NCBI GenBank assembly: GCA_020441665.1
Contig: JAGRLT010000092.1
Coordinates: forward strand, 1-64,000
Origin: Nitratireductor sp.
Lineage (GTDB): Bacteria > Pseudomonadota > Alphaproteobacteria > Rhizobiales > Rhizobiaceae
DNA: 64,000 bases
Direction: 5' to 3'
Of this stretch, positions 1-8,382 are shown piece by piece (position 1 is the first letter of the stretch; each line of letters starts with the position of its first letter). Both the position numbers and the translations under genes were made by a program. The notes under the pieces were generated by a model that saw nothing but the letters and a program-made list of their open reading frames with translations, ran no database searches and had not been told where the DNA came from.

Positions 1-360
1 GCCCGCATCATCCAGGACCAGCTTTCGATCTTCGTCAACTTCGACGAACCGGTCAAAGAGGAAATCCAGGAAGAGGTTCAGGAACTGGCCTTTAACCCGG
101 CGCTTCTCAAGAAGGTCGACGAGTTGGAACTGTCGGTCCGCTCGGCCAACTGCCTGAAGAACGACAACATCGTCTATATCGGCGATCTGATCCAGAAGAC
201 CGAGAGCGAAATGCTGCGTACGCCGAACTTCGGCCGCAAGTCGCTGAACGAGATCAAGGAAGTTCTGGCCGGCATGGGCCTGCATCTCGGCATGGAAGTG
301 CCCACCTGGCCGCCGGAAAACATCGAGGACCTCGCAAAACGCTACGAGGACCAGTACTGA
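1..360 (+). CDS. rpoA: RNA polymerase alpha subunit, C-terminal part
   Basis: The reading frame is open from the first base of the window and ends with TGA at 358-360, so only the last 119 residues are present. They contain the alpha-[17 protein letters not shown], then the helix-hairpin-helix region around [16 protein letters not shown]. This domain contacts UP-element DNA and class I activators in the transcription initiation complex. The acidic linker before it (EEIQEEVQ) is typical of the family. rplQ follows after 114 bases, as in the conserved alpha/spc operon end. The start lies outside the window. Confidence 0.97.
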   Translation, partial: ARIIQDQLSIFVNFDEPVKEEIQEEVQELAFNPALLKKVDELELSVRSANCLKNDNIVYIGDLIQKTESEMLRTPNFGRKSLNEIKEVLAGMGLHLGMEVPTWPPENIEDLAKRYEDQY

Positions 361-474
361 TCGGCACGATCGGCCACCCCGGATGCCACAAGCGATCCGG
401 GGTCCGGGAATGCCATGACAACCGCTGCGATCTTAAGTCCTAGGCGCAGCATGATCCGCTGAAGGAGAAGGCAA

Positions 475-912
475 ATGAGACACGGAAAAGCCCATCGCAA
501 GCTGAACCGCACCTGGAGCCACCGCAAGGCGATGTTCGCCAACATGGCGGCATCCCTGATCGAGCACGAACAGATCGTCACCACCCTGCCGAAGGCCAAG
601 GAAATGCGTTCGATCATCGACAAGCTGATCACGCTGGGCAAACGCGGCGACCTGCATGCCCGCCGTCAGGCGATCGCTCAGATCAAGGACGTGGCCCAGG
701 CCAAGAAGCTGTTCGACGAACTGGGTCCCCGCTACGCCGAGCGCAATGGCGGCTACAGCCGGGTTCTGAAAGCCGGTTTCCGCAAGGGCGACAACGCGCC
801 GATGGCGGTGATCGAACTGGTCGACCGCAACCCGGAAGCCAAGGGCGCCGCCGATCGTGCGCGTCTGGAAGCCATGGAAACGGAAGTGGCAGCCGAAGGC
901 GCTGAAGCCTGA
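475..912 (+). CDS. rplQ: 50S ribosomal protein L17
   Basis: A 145-residue protein starting [20 protein letters not shown], the diagnostic bL17 N-terminus, followed by the conserved [16 protein letters not shown] segment and the [25 protein letters not shown] block. It is a structural protein of the large ribosomal subunit near the exit tunnel. An AAGGAGAAGG Shine-Dalgarno sits just upstream of the ATG. The last 25 residues are Ala/Glu rich, as usual in alphaproteobacteria. It is the last gene of the rpoA transcript: a strong hairpin terminator follows at 941-972. Confidence 0.97.
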   Translation: MRHGKAHRKLNRTWSHRKAMFANMAASLIEHEQIVTTLPKAKEMRSIIDKLITLGKRGDLHARRQAIAQIKDVAQAKKLFDELGPRYAERNGGYSRVLKAGFRKGDNAPMAVIELVDRNPEAKGAADRARLEAMETEVAAEGAEA

Positions 913-940
913 TCGCTGCCGTCGAGAAAAGCAAAACCTG

Positions 941-972
941 AAAATGCCGCTCATCGTAGCGGCATTTTTGTT
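941..972 (+). terminator. Rho-independent terminator after rplQ
   Basis: An 11-bp perfect stem (941-951 with 958-968, core ATGCCGCT/AGCGGCAT) encloses a 6-base loop and runs into a T-rich tail (TTTTTGTTT). It lies 28 bases after the rplQ stop and just before the 3' end of the convergent decarboxylase gene, so it probably ends the ribosomal/rpoA operon. Confidence 0.9.
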
Positions 973-983
973 TGCCGCGATGC

Positions 984-2168
984 TCAGACGGAATGAACGG
1001 CGTCGACCGCGACGATTTCATGCCCGCCATAGCCGTTGAAGGGTGTGACGGTGGCGAGCGCATAGGCGCCCAGCGCACCGAATTCGACGTAGTCGCCTTC
1101 CTGCAGGTCGGCTGGCAGCGTAACCTGGCCCGGCAGCACGTCGAGCGGATCGCAGGTCGGGCCGAAGGTCTTCCATCCGACGGTGCGCGCGCCGTCGCGG
1201 CCTTTGCCGCCATCCTGGCGGAGCAGCCGGTAGGGCGGCCGGATGGCGGCCGATTGTGGCAGTTCCATCAGCCCGCCATAGATCCCGTCATTGAGAAAGA
1301 GATCGCCGGAGGCCGGCTGCGCCAGTTTCACCCGGGTCAGAAGCGACATGCAGCTTGCCGCCATTCCGCGGCCCGGCTCGCATTCCAGTTGCGGCCGTTG
1401 CTCCGTAAAGGCGGTGTCGGCGGCTTCGGCGATGGCATTGAAAAACGCTTCGAGCGGCGGCAGGCGGGCAGGTTCATATTCCGCCGGAAAGCCGCCACCG
1501 ACATTGAGGATGGCGGGCTGGATGCCGGCCATGCGGCTGATCTCGCCCGCCGCCGCGATGTGGCGGGCATAGACGGCGGGATCGGCGCATTGCGAGCCGG
1601 GATGGAAGGTCAGCACCGGCCGGTAGCCAAGCGCGGCTACCTGGCGCAGCAATGCCGCACATTCGGTGGGCGAGGCGCCGAACTTGGTGGAAAAATCATG
1701 TCCGGCACTGCCCGCCTGGCGCGGCAGGACAAACCGGATGGCGATCTCGAGATCGTCATCCGTCCCGGCAATCGCGGCGATCTTTGCCAGTTCCTCGGCG
1801 CAATCGATGGCCAGCCGCCGGCAGCCATATTGGTGAAACGCGGCCTCGATCTCGCCGCGCGACTTGATCGGGTTGTGATAGTGCAGCACCGCCTCGGGCA
1901 GCAGCGAACGTACCATTTCGATTTCCGCCAGGCTTGCCACATCGAAGGTCTCTATCCCGGCCTGCCGGAGCGTCAGCAGGATATCGCGCCACGGATTGCA
2001 TTTGACCGCATAGGAGACATGGCCCGGAAAGCCGGCCAGAAACCGTTCTGCCTGATCGATCAGCGCGCCCCGAGAGAAACAGAACAGGGGCCGATCCGGC
2101 ATCCGCGCCGCGACCACCGCGCGGGCATCGCGGAAATGAGCGAGATGCGGCAGGCTGTGAGCATTCAT
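984..2168 (-). CDS. PLP-dependent (fold III) ornithine/diaminopimelate-type decarboxylase
   Basis: A 394-residue group IV decarboxylase, alanine-racemase-like barrel. Lys56 in SYAVKCNP is the predicted PLP Schiff-base lysine. The phosphate-binding NVGGGFP and ECEPGR motifs follow, and Cys339 in FGPTCDPLD matches the catalytic cysteine of ornithine decarboxylases, so ornithine or lysine decarboxylation to putrescine or cadaverine is the best guess. The N-terminus is unlike the common rhizobial small ODC, suggesting a paralogue with possibly different substrate. The ATG at 2168 is preceded by GAGGA; longer in-frame starts exist upstream. A divergent Lrp-family gene begins 138 bases away and is the likely regulator. 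The pair sits inside an otherwise conserved rplQ-degP neighbourhood. Confidence 0.8.
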   Translation of the reverse strand: MNAHSLPHLAHFRDARAVVAARMPDRPLFCFSRGALIDQAERFLAGFPGHVSYAVKCNPWRDILLTLRQAGIETFDVASLAEIEMVRSLLPEAVLHYHNPIKSRGEIEAAFHQYGCRRLAIDCAEELAKIAAIAGTDDDLEIAIRFVLPRQAGSAGHDFSTKFGASPTECAALLRQVAALGYRPVLTFHPGSQCADPAVYARHIAAAGEISRMAGIQPAILNVGGGFPAEYEPARLPPLEAFFNAIAEAADTAFTEQRPQLECEPGRGMAASCMSLLTRVKLAQPASGDLFLNDGIYGGLMELPQSAAIRPPYRLLRQDGGKGRDGARTVGWKTFGPTCDPLDVLPGQVTLPADLQEGDYVEFGALGAYALATVTPFNGYGGHEIVAVDAVHSV

Positions 2169-2306
2169 GGCGGTATCCTCGGGCGCATTGGTCTTCACGT
2201 CTTTTCCCGCAACGGCGTGCCGGCAGAAAGACGGCATTGCGTTGCATTCAGTCGAAAAGAGCGGCATAACGACGGAAAACTCGTCGCTTTGTGAAAAGAG
2301 GTTCGA

Positions 2307-2738
2307 ATGGCGGCAGACAAGGATCTCGAACTGGTCAACCTGCTGCGGATCAATGCGCGCGAGCCGGTGGCCTCGATCGCGCGCAAGCTCGGCATTTCCC
2401 GCACTACGGTTCAGGACCGTATCCGCCGGCTGGAGCAGAACGGCACGATTGCCGGCTATTCGCTGAAGCTCGGCGCACAGGCGCGCAATTCGGGCCTTTC
2501 GGCCATGATCATGCTGGCGATCGAACCCCGCCGACAGGGCGAGGTGGCCCGCCTGGCGGCGCGTTTTGCCGAGGTCGAGGCCCTGCACACGGTGAGCGGA
2601 AAATTCGACCTCATCGCCCAGGTGAAGGCCGACGGTCCCGAGGCGATGGACCGGCTGATCGACCGAATCGGTGCCTTGCCCGGCATCAGCGATGTCGAAA
2701 CCATGGTCGTTCTGGCGACCAAGCTCGACCGCCGCTAA
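2307..2738 (+). CDS. Lrp/AsnC family transcriptional regulator
   Basis: A 143-residue one-domain-plus-RAM regulator. The N-terminal helix-turn-helix covers about residues 5-50 (EPVASIARKLGISRTTVQDRIRRLE). The C-terminal ligand-binding/dimerisation domain has the typical ending ALPGISDVETMVVL. The start is ATG with AAGAGG about 7 bases upstream. It is divergent from the decarboxylase gene, so the shared 138-base interval probably holds the operator. An amino acid or its decarboxylation product is a plausible effector, but this is inference. Confidence 0.9.
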   Translation: MAADKDLELVNLLRINAREPVASIARKLGISRTTVQDRIRRLEQNGTIAGYSLKLGAQARNSGLSAMIMLAIEPRRQGEVARLAARFAEVEALHTVSGKFDLIAQVKADGPEAMDRLIDRIGALPGISDVETMVVLATKLDRR

Positions 2739-2885
2739 GGTCCTTCGCGAGCAATGTGACGAAGCGCATCGCGCCTGCCGCCTGGCGTGTTTACTTGGGC
2801 TCCCCGCATACCTATCTTGACCCTGTTTGGTGAGTTCATGGCCTGGCCCCGGCGCTTCGGCCATTTCCAGCAAAGGACCCTCTTC

Positions 2886-4427
2886 ATGATGCCCTTCCTC
2901 AGACAGCGGCCGCTTCTCGTCCTGCTGCTATCCTGCCTTCTGCTGGTGCAACTGCCCCTGGCCCCCCGCGCACAGGCCAAGGATCTGGACACCATCTTCC
3001 GCGACACGCTGGAAGACCTGCTCGGCAAGCAGGACAAGCAGCGCAAGAAGCAGCAGGTTCCCAGGAGCGCCGAGGAGATCAAGCTGACCTTTGCCCCCCT
3101 GGTGCGCGACGTCGCCCATTCAGTGGTCAACGTCTTTACCGCCAAGGTCGTCGAGGTGAACCGTTCGCCCTTTTCCGGCGACCCGTTTTTCGAGCGTTTC
3201 TTCGGCCGCAAGTTCGGCGAGAGCTTTGGCGGCCCGCGCCGCCGCGAGCGGATGCAGAACTCGCTCGGTTCCGGCGTCATCGTCAGCGAGGACGGCATCG
3301 TGCTCACCAATTATCACGTCATTGAAAATGCCGACGAGGTGAAGGTCGTGCTCAATGACGGCGCCGATTACGATGCCGAAATCATCCTGAAGGACGAAAA
3401 GTCCGATCTTGCCGTTCTGCGCATCAAGGACAGCAAGGACACGTTCGACGCGATCAGGATCGCCGATTCGGAAAATGTCGAGGTTGGCGATCTGGTGCTC
3501 GCCATCGGCAACCCCTTCGGCGTTGGCCAGACCGTCACCAGCGGGATCGTCTCGGCGGTTGCCCGCTCGCGCGTCGGCATCAACGATTTCGATTTCTTCA
3601 TCCAGACCGATGCGGCGATCAATCCGGGCAATTCGGGCGGCGCGCTGATCAACATGCGCGGCGAGCTGATCGGCATCAACACCGCGATCTATTCGCGCTC
3701 CGGCGGCTCGATCGGCATCGGTTTCGCCATTCCCTCCAACATGGCCCGGGTCGTTCTGCGCACGGTGGAGCAGGGCGCTGATGTGGTGACCCGGCCGTGG
3801 ATCGGCGTCACCACCCAGGAAGTGACCAGCGAGATCGCCGAATCCCTTGGCATGCGCCGTCCGGGCGGCGTACTGGTTTCCAGCGTCTATCCCGATGGCC
3901 CGGCCGACCGCGCCGGGCTCAAATCGGGCGATGTGATCATCGGCATCAACCGCAAGGTCCTGATGAACGATGACGAACTGGGCTATCGGCTCGACACGAT
4001 CGGCATTGGCGGCGAGGCGGAACTGGTCGTCGTCTCGGGCCGCGACCGCCGGGTGGTATCGCTCAGGCTGGAGCCGGCGCCCGAAACGACGCCGCGCCGG
4101 GCGACCAAGCTCGATGAGGAGGCGGTTCTGGGCGGCGCGACCATCGCCAACCTGTCGCCGGCCGTCGCCCAGGAAGTGGGCCTTCCCGGCAGCGGCAAGG
4201 GGGTCGTGGTGCTGGGTGTCGAACAGTATAGCCGCGCTGCCGCCAATGGCGTTCAGAAGGGCGATATGGTGCGCGAGATCAACGGTTCTGAGGTCGAGAG
4301 CGTGGACGAGGTGGTCAAGGCGGTTTCGCGTCAGTCGCGCCGTGGCTGGCAGGTGGTGCTGGAGCGCGGCGGCCGCAGGATCGTCTTCGAGCGCAACGGC
4401 CAGTTCTTCCGCCAGTATCTGCAATAA
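2886..4427 (+). CDS. degP: Do/HtrA family periplasmic serine endoprotease
   Basis: A 513-residue protein from the MM start at 2886, chosen because AAAGGA lies 7 bases upstream and the residues after it form a clean signal peptide (hydrophobic stretch, then APRAQAKD). The trypsin-like domain shows the full triad: His144 (LTNYHVIEN), Asp174 (KSDLAVL) and Ser250 (NPGNSGGAL). Two PDZ domains follow at about 285-375 and 410-510. The family refolds or degrades misfolded envelope proteins as a caged oligomer in the periplasm. rarA follows after 18 bases in a conserved pair. Whether it is DegP-like or DegQ-like cannot be settled here. Confidence 0.93.
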   Translation: MMPFLRQRPLLVLLLSCLLLVQLPLAPRAQAKDLDTIFRDTLEDLLGKQDKQRKKQQVPRSAEEIKLTFAPLVRDVAHSVVNVFTAKVVEVNRSPFSGDPFFERFFGRKFGESFGGPRRRERMQNSLGSGVIVSEDGIVLTNYHVIENADEVKVVLNDGADYDAEIILKDEKSDLAVLRIKDSKDTFDAIRIADSENVEVGDLVLAIGNPFGVGQTVTSGIVSAVARSRVGINDFDFFIQTDAAINPGNSGGALINMRGELIGINTAIYSRSGGSIGIGFAIPSNMARVVLRTVEQGADVVTRPWIGVTTQEVTSEIAESLGMRRPGGVLVSSVYPDGPADRAGLKSGDVIIGINRKVLMNDDELGYRLDTIGIGGEAELVVVSGRDRRVVSLRLEPAPETTPRRATKLDEEAVLGGATIANLSPAVAQEVGLPGSGKGVVVLGVEQYSRAAANGVQKGDMVREINGSEVESVDEVVKAVSRQSRRGWQVVLERGGRRIVFERNGQFFRQYLQ

Positions 4428-4445
4428 TCCGGGCGCTGGCGATCC

Positions 4446-5777
4446 ATGGCCGATCTCTTTCAGTCGGGCAATCGGGAAACGGAGCCGCAGGCCGCAACGC
4501 CTGCGGGCTATCGGCCGCTGGCCGATCGGCTGCGCCCGAAGACGCTGGCCGAAGTCAGCGGCCAGGAACACCTGACCGGCGAGAAAGGCGCGCTCACCCG
4601 CATGCTCGCCTCCGGCACACTGGGCAGCCTGATCTTCTGGGGTCCGCCCGGCACCGGCAAGACCACCATGGCCCGCCTTCTCGCCGGCGACAGCGGCATG
4701 GCTTTCGAGCAATTGTCGGCGATCTTTTCGGGCGTCGCCGATCTCAAGAAGGCCTTCGAGGCCGCCCGCCATCGCCGCGCCAATGGCCGCACGACCGTGC
4801 TCTTCGTCGATGAGATTCACCGCTTCAACAAGGCGCAGCAGGATTCCTTCCTGCCGGTGATGGAAGATGGCACCATCGTGCTGGTCGGCGCCACCACGGA
4901 AAATCCGAGCTTCGAGCTCAATGCCGCTCTCCTGTCGCGCGCCAGCGTCCTGACCTTCAGGCCGCATACGGCGGAAAGCCTCGAAACCCTGTTGCAGCGC
5001 GCCGAGGCGCTGGAGGAAAAACCGCTGCCGCTCGACGGGGAGGCGCGTGCCTCGCTCATCCGCATGGCCGATGGCGATGGCCGCGCGGTTCTGTCGCTGG
5101 CCGAGGAAGTCTGGCGGGTCGCCCGGCCCGAGGAGACGCTGGATGCCCGAACCTTGCAGGAAATCCTGCAGCGCCGCGCGCCGATCTACGACAAGGGCGC
5201 CGACGGTCATTACAATCTGATCTCCGCCCTGCACAAATCGGTACGCGGCTCCGATCCCGATGCGGCGCTCTATTATCTCGCCCGCATGCTCGATGCCGGC
5301 GAGGATCCACGCTTTGTCGGCCGCAGGCTGGTGCGCATGGCGTCGGAAGACATCGGCAATGCCGATCCGCAGGCGCTGGTCGTCTGCAACGCCGCCAGGG
5401 ACACCTATGATTTTCTCGGCTCGCCCGAGGGCGAACTGGCCCTGGCACAGGCCTGCGTCTATCTCGCCACGGCACCGAAATCGAATGCCGTCTACACCGC
5501 CTTCAAATCGGCGATGGCGGCTGCCAGGCAGCACGGTTCGCTGTTGCCGCCCAAGCACATCCTCAACGCGCCGACCAGGCTCATGAAGGGCGAGGGCTAT
5601 GGCGACGGCTACCGCTACGACCATGACGAGCCGGACGCGTTTTCCGGCCAGGATTATTTCCCCACCGAAATGGGCCGCAAGCGCTTCTACGATCCGCCCG
5701 AGCGCGGCTTCGAACGCGAGATCAGGAAACGGCTCGACTACTGGCAGAAGCTGCGCGGTGAGCGTCGGGACAGGTAA
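4446..5777 (+). CDS. rarA: Replication-associated recombination protein A (AAA+ ATPase)
   Basis: A 443-residue MgsA/RarA/WRNIP1 family ATPase. Walker A is GPPGTGKT at residues 66-73, Walker B is DEIHR at 122-126, and sensor 1 is GATTENPSF. The C-terminal half carries the family tetramerisation region, including the YLARMLDAGEDPRFVGRRL and ASEDIGNADPQAL segments. The family acts at stalled replication forks with SSB and RecA. The gene begins 18 bases after the degP stop, indicating co-transcription. Length matches the family. Confidence 0.96.
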   Translation: MADLFQSGNRETEPQAATPAGYRPLADRLRPKTLAEVSGQEHLTGEKGALTRMLASGTLGSLIFWGPPGTGKTTMARLLAGDSGMAFEQLSAIFSGVADLKKAFEAARHRRANGRTTVLFVDEIHRFNKAQQDSFLPVMEDGTIVLVGATTENPSFELNAALLSRASVLTFRPHTAESLETLLQRAEALEEKPLPLDGEARASLIRMADGDGRAVLSLAEEVWRVARPEETLDARTLQEILQRRAPIYDKGADGHYNLISALHKSVRGSDPDAALYYLARMLDAGEDPRFVGRRLVRMASEDIGNADPQALVVCNAARDTYDFLGSPEGELALAQACVYLATAPKSNAVYTAFKSAMAAARQHGSLLPPKHILNAPTRLMKGEGYGDGYRYDHDEPDAFSGQDYFPTEMGRKRFYDPPERGFEREIRKRLDYWQKLRGERRDR

Positions 5778-5855
5778 TCATCGACAAAGAAGAAAACTGG
5801 TCTATGTTGAATAGGAGCGATATTTTTCTCAAAAATCGAAATATTGGAGGGGAAA

Positions 5856-6512
5856 ATGGCCAAGATCGATCTCAAGAGCCCGCAACGCGCCTTCGAATTG
5901 TTTCATCCGGGCTTTGCCCAGGCGCTGATGAAGGAACAGGCGGAGGCAAAGGGCAAGCAACTGATCGGCATGCTCGACAGCGACGATCTCTCCGCCCGGG
6001 CACTGCTTTCGCCCAACCAGCTTTACAACCAGACGGGGACCGGAAAGTTCGCGAATTTGCCGCGCATCGTCCTCAACGGTTTCTATGAGGATCGCACGCC
6101 GAAATTCGTCTTCGAGCGCAACAAGTCCAAACCGTTCAGCTTTACCGATTCCACCGGCCGTAAGCTCACCCCGGGCGACATGGATACCGATGGCGGCAGC
6201 ATTCCGCGTTTCCTGCACGGCAATGTCAACTATTCGCCCTGGGGCTACGGGCTCGGCTACATCGTTCACGACTGGGTGTTCGTCGCCCATAAATGCAAGT
6301 CGAAGCCGGACGACAATCTGACCTTCGACGATTCCGCCCGGCTGATGGCCGAAACCCTGAAGACGATGATGGAGGTCGGTTTCACGGATTATGATGGTCA
6401 GGCGAGGAAGTATCCAAAGAACATTCTCGACGTCTATTGGATCCATCTGGCCGTCAGCAGCAAGATAGCGCGCGATCTCTGGGACAAGAAGCCGACGCTC
6501 AAATGCCGCTGA
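5856..6512 (+). CDS. DUF1353-like protein of unknown function
   Basis: A 218-residue soluble protein. The ATG at 5856 has a strong GGAGGGG just upstream; an in-frame TTG at 5844 is less likely. The middle holds DTDGGSIPRFLHG and, about 30 residues later, GYIVHDWVFVAHK. This order (D-x-x-S-x-P, then A/IxHDW) resembles DUF1353, a family often carried by phages and mobile DNA. No signal peptide or membrane segment is seen. Its 5' flank is unusually A/T rich (5810-5850), unlike the neighbours. With the small gene after it, it interrupts the usual rarA-crcB adjacency, so it may have been gained by transfer. The family match is from memory. Confidence 0.55.
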   Translation: MAKIDLKSPQRAFELFHPGFAQALMKEQAEAKGKQLIGMLDSDDLSARALLSPNQLYNQTGTGKFANLPRIVLNGFYEDRTPKFVFERNKSKPFSFTDSTGRKLTPGDMDTDGGSIPRFLHGNVNYSPWGYGLGYIVHDWVFVAHKCKSKPDDNLTFDDSARLMAETLKTMMEVGFTDYDGQARKYPKNILDVYWIHLAVSSKIARDLWDKKPTLKCR

Positions 6513-6528
6513 CGCCGCTGATCCCGAT

Positions 6529-6726
6529 GTGTCGCCGGCCTTCCAGATGGAGCGGGACAAGCAAGGCGAGGTTGCCTATTTCATCCGCTTCGAGGAACGG
6601 GAACTGGGCGGCAGCAAGACCTACTTCGCGCGCCTGCAATGCGTCGACGGCCGCCAGTTCGACGCCACCCGCATCGGCGAGGATGCGGAATTCAGGGCGA
6701 GCCTGTGCGAAATCCAGACCTGTTGA
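6529..6726 (+). CDS. Small hypothetical protein
   Basis: A short frame directly behind the DUF1353-like gene: 65 residues from a GTG at 6529, or 59 from the ATG at 6547 (MERDKQGEVAYFIRFEER). The composition is charged and soluble, ending CDGRQ-like (RLQCVDGRQFDATRIGED) and CEIQTC, with two cysteines near the C-terminus. The 16-base spacing suggests co-transcription with the upstream gene. I do not recognise the family. A downstream or chance reading frame cannot be excluded, but codon usage in third positions is GC-rich as in real local genes. Confidence 0.45.
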   Translation: MSPAFQMERDKQGEVAYFIRFEERELGGSKTYFARLQCVDGRQFDATRIGEDAEFRASLCEIQTC

Positions 6727-6897
6727 GCGCGGGTATTGGCACCGAGCCTTGATGCATGGCGGATTTGCAAGCGATATCAGTGCCAAGGCGGAACATCCTG
6801 ATTCATTGTCGGAAGAACCGTTTGGCAAGGGCAGGAATCGTTCTCGCAGACGATGAGGCGATTGGCAATTGCCGCCTGCTCGGCTATGCACCTGCCC

Positions 6898-7281
6898 ATG
6901 ACACACCTCCTTCTCGTTGCCCTTGGTGGCGCCATCGGCGCTTCGCTCCGTCATCTCGCCGGCCTGTTCTGCATGCGCGTGCTGGGGCATGCCTTTCCCT
7001 GGGGGACGGCTTTCGTCAACGTCACCGGCTCGCTCGCCATGGGCCTGCTGATCGGCTGGCTCGCGCACCGCGCCAGCGGCACCAGCCAGGAATTGCGGCT
7101 GTTCCTGGCGACCGGCCTGCTTGGCGGCTTCACCACCTTTTCCGCCTTCTCGCTCGATTTCGCCAGCCTGTGGGAGCGCGGCGAAACGCTTGTCGCGGCA
7201 TCCTATGCCGTCGGCAGCGTGGCCCTTTCGCTGGCCGCGATCTTCTTCGGCCTCTGGCTCTCCCGTTCGGCTTTTGCCTGA
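6898..7281 (+). CDS. crcB: Fluoride efflux channel CrcB/Fluc
   Basis: A 127-residue, four-helix membrane protein. Family motifs are GGAIGASLRHL at the start, GTAFVNVTGSLAMG in the middle and GLLGGFTTFSAFSLD in the third helix, which supply the fluoride pathway phenylalanines and the central Na+ site. It acts as an antiparallel dual-topology dimer that lets F- leave the cytoplasm. The ATG at 6898 fits the family N-terminus; an ATG at 6853 would add 15 residues. It is followed closely by the RluC-type gene. I saw no convincing fluoride riboswitch in its leader. Confidence 0.93.
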   Translation: MTHLLLVALGGAIGASLRHLAGLFCMRVLGHAFPWGTAFVNVTGSLAMGLLIGWLAHRASGTSQELRLFLATGLLGGFTTFSAFSLDFASLWERGETLVAASYAVGSVALSLAAIFFGLWLSRSAFA

Positions 7282-7309
7282 CCGCAAGCGCAAGGGAAAG
7301 TCACCCATC

Positions 7310-8314
7310 ATGGCAACCGTCGATCAGAAGCAGGTAAGCGCCGACGAACAGGGCATGCGGCTCGACCGCTGGTTCAAGGTGCATTTTCCGGGGCTTGGCT
7401 TCGGCCAGTTGCAGAAGCTGCTGCGCTCGGGCCAGATCCGGGTCGATGGCGCGCGCGCCAAATCCGATACCCGGCTGCAGCAGGGCCAGACGCTGCGCCT
7501 GCCGCCGCCGGTAACCGCCCTTGCCGCCGACGGGCCGGGGCCGCTGACGGGCCCGCTCACCGCGCATACGATCCGCGACAAGAACGATCTCGACGTCCTC
7601 AAGGCCATGACGCTGTATGAGGACAGGAAGGTCATCGTCTTCAACAAGCCGGCCGGCCTTGCCGTGCAGGGCGGCTCCGGCCTTCGCCGCCATGTCGACC
7701 GCATGCTGGAGGCGATGCGCGACAAGAAGGGCGAGAAGCCCCGCCTGGTCCACCGCATCGACCGCGACACTTCGGGCGTTCTGGTCGTCGCCAGGACGCG
7801 CGGCGCGGCGGCGTTCCTCACCCGGGAATTCCGCAGCCGCAACACCGAGAAAACCTATTGGGCCATCGTCAAGGGCGTGCCCAAGCCGCGCGAGGGGCGG
7901 ATATCGAACTGGCTTGCCAAGAGCCGCGACGAGAACGGCGACGACCGGATGATGGTGGTGCGCCACGGCACGCCCGACGCCGACCATGCGATTTCCGAAT
8001 ACCGCGTCATCGAAACCTCGGGCCCCAACCTTGCCTGGGTCGAGCTGAAGCCGGAAACCGGCCGTACCCACCAGCTGCGCGTCCATACCCAGTCGATCGG
8101 CCACCCGATCATCGGCGACCCGAAATATTTCGATATCGAGAACTGGCAATTGCCCGGCGGCATCCAGAACAAGCTGCATCTGCACGCCCGCCGCATCCGC
8201 ATCGCCCATCCCGATGGCGGCATCATCGACGTGTCCGCGCCGCTGCCGCCGCACATGGTGCAGACCTGGAATCTGCTGGCTTTCGACCCGGATTCAGAGC
8301 TTGACTCCGAGTAG
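7310..8314 (+). CDS. rluC: RluA-family 23S rRNA pseudouridine synthase (RluC-like)
   Basis: A 334-residue enzyme. An S4 RNA-binding domain (about residues 12-65, RLDRWFKVHFPGLGFGQLQKLLRSGQIRVDG) precedes the catalytic domain with HRIDRDTSG, where Asp151 is the nucleophile. The RTHQLRVH motif is also present. By family it converts uridines of 23S rRNA to pseudouridine; which sites are modified cannot be read from sequence. It lies 28 bases after crcB and is followed by the HAD and ATP12 genes, an arrangement common in Hyphomicrobiales. Confidence 0.9.
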   Translation: MATVDQKQVSADEQGMRLDRWFKVHFPGLGFGQLQKLLRSGQIRVDGARAKSDTRLQQGQTLRLPPPVTALAADGPGPLTGPLTAHTIRDKNDLDVLKAMTLYEDRKVIVFNKPAGLAVQGGSGLRRHVDRMLEAMRDKKGEKPRLVHRIDRDTSGVLVVARTRGAAAFLTREFRSRNTEKTYWAIVKGVPKPREGRISNWLAKSRDENGDDRMMVVRHGTPDADHAISEYRVIETSGPNLAWVELKPETGRTHQLRVHTQSIGHPIIGDPKYFDIENWQLPGGIQNKLHLHARRIRIAHPDGGIIDVSAPLPPHMVQTWNLLAFDPDSELDSE

Positions 8315-8382
8315 CCAGTTTTTTCAAAAAATCGATTCGCGGTGGATTGACCGCCGATTCGCGAAGCAGATATACACGAATC

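Noticed and set aside
2169..2306. speF-type leader RNA upstream of the decarboxylase
   Set aside because: The divergent interval is only 138 bases, too short for that motif, and the enzyme is the small fold III type rather than SpeF.
3120..5624. An 834-codon open frame on the minus strand opposite degP and rarA
   Set aside because: Both overlapped plus-strand genes show full catalytic motifs. The antisense frame is low-information and results from GC-rich third positions.
5778..6726. Prophage remnant around the DUF1353-like gene
   Set aside because: No integrase, capsid, tail or lysis gene and no attachment repeats are nearby; one family hint is not enough.
6840..6897. Possible fluoride riboswitch before crcB (CGATGAGGC, GCCGCC, CGGCTATG)
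   Set aside because: Fragments recall the crcB motif, but the conserved GCTGATG segment and the pseudoknot partner are absent, and the order and spacing do not fit. I judged it chance similarity.
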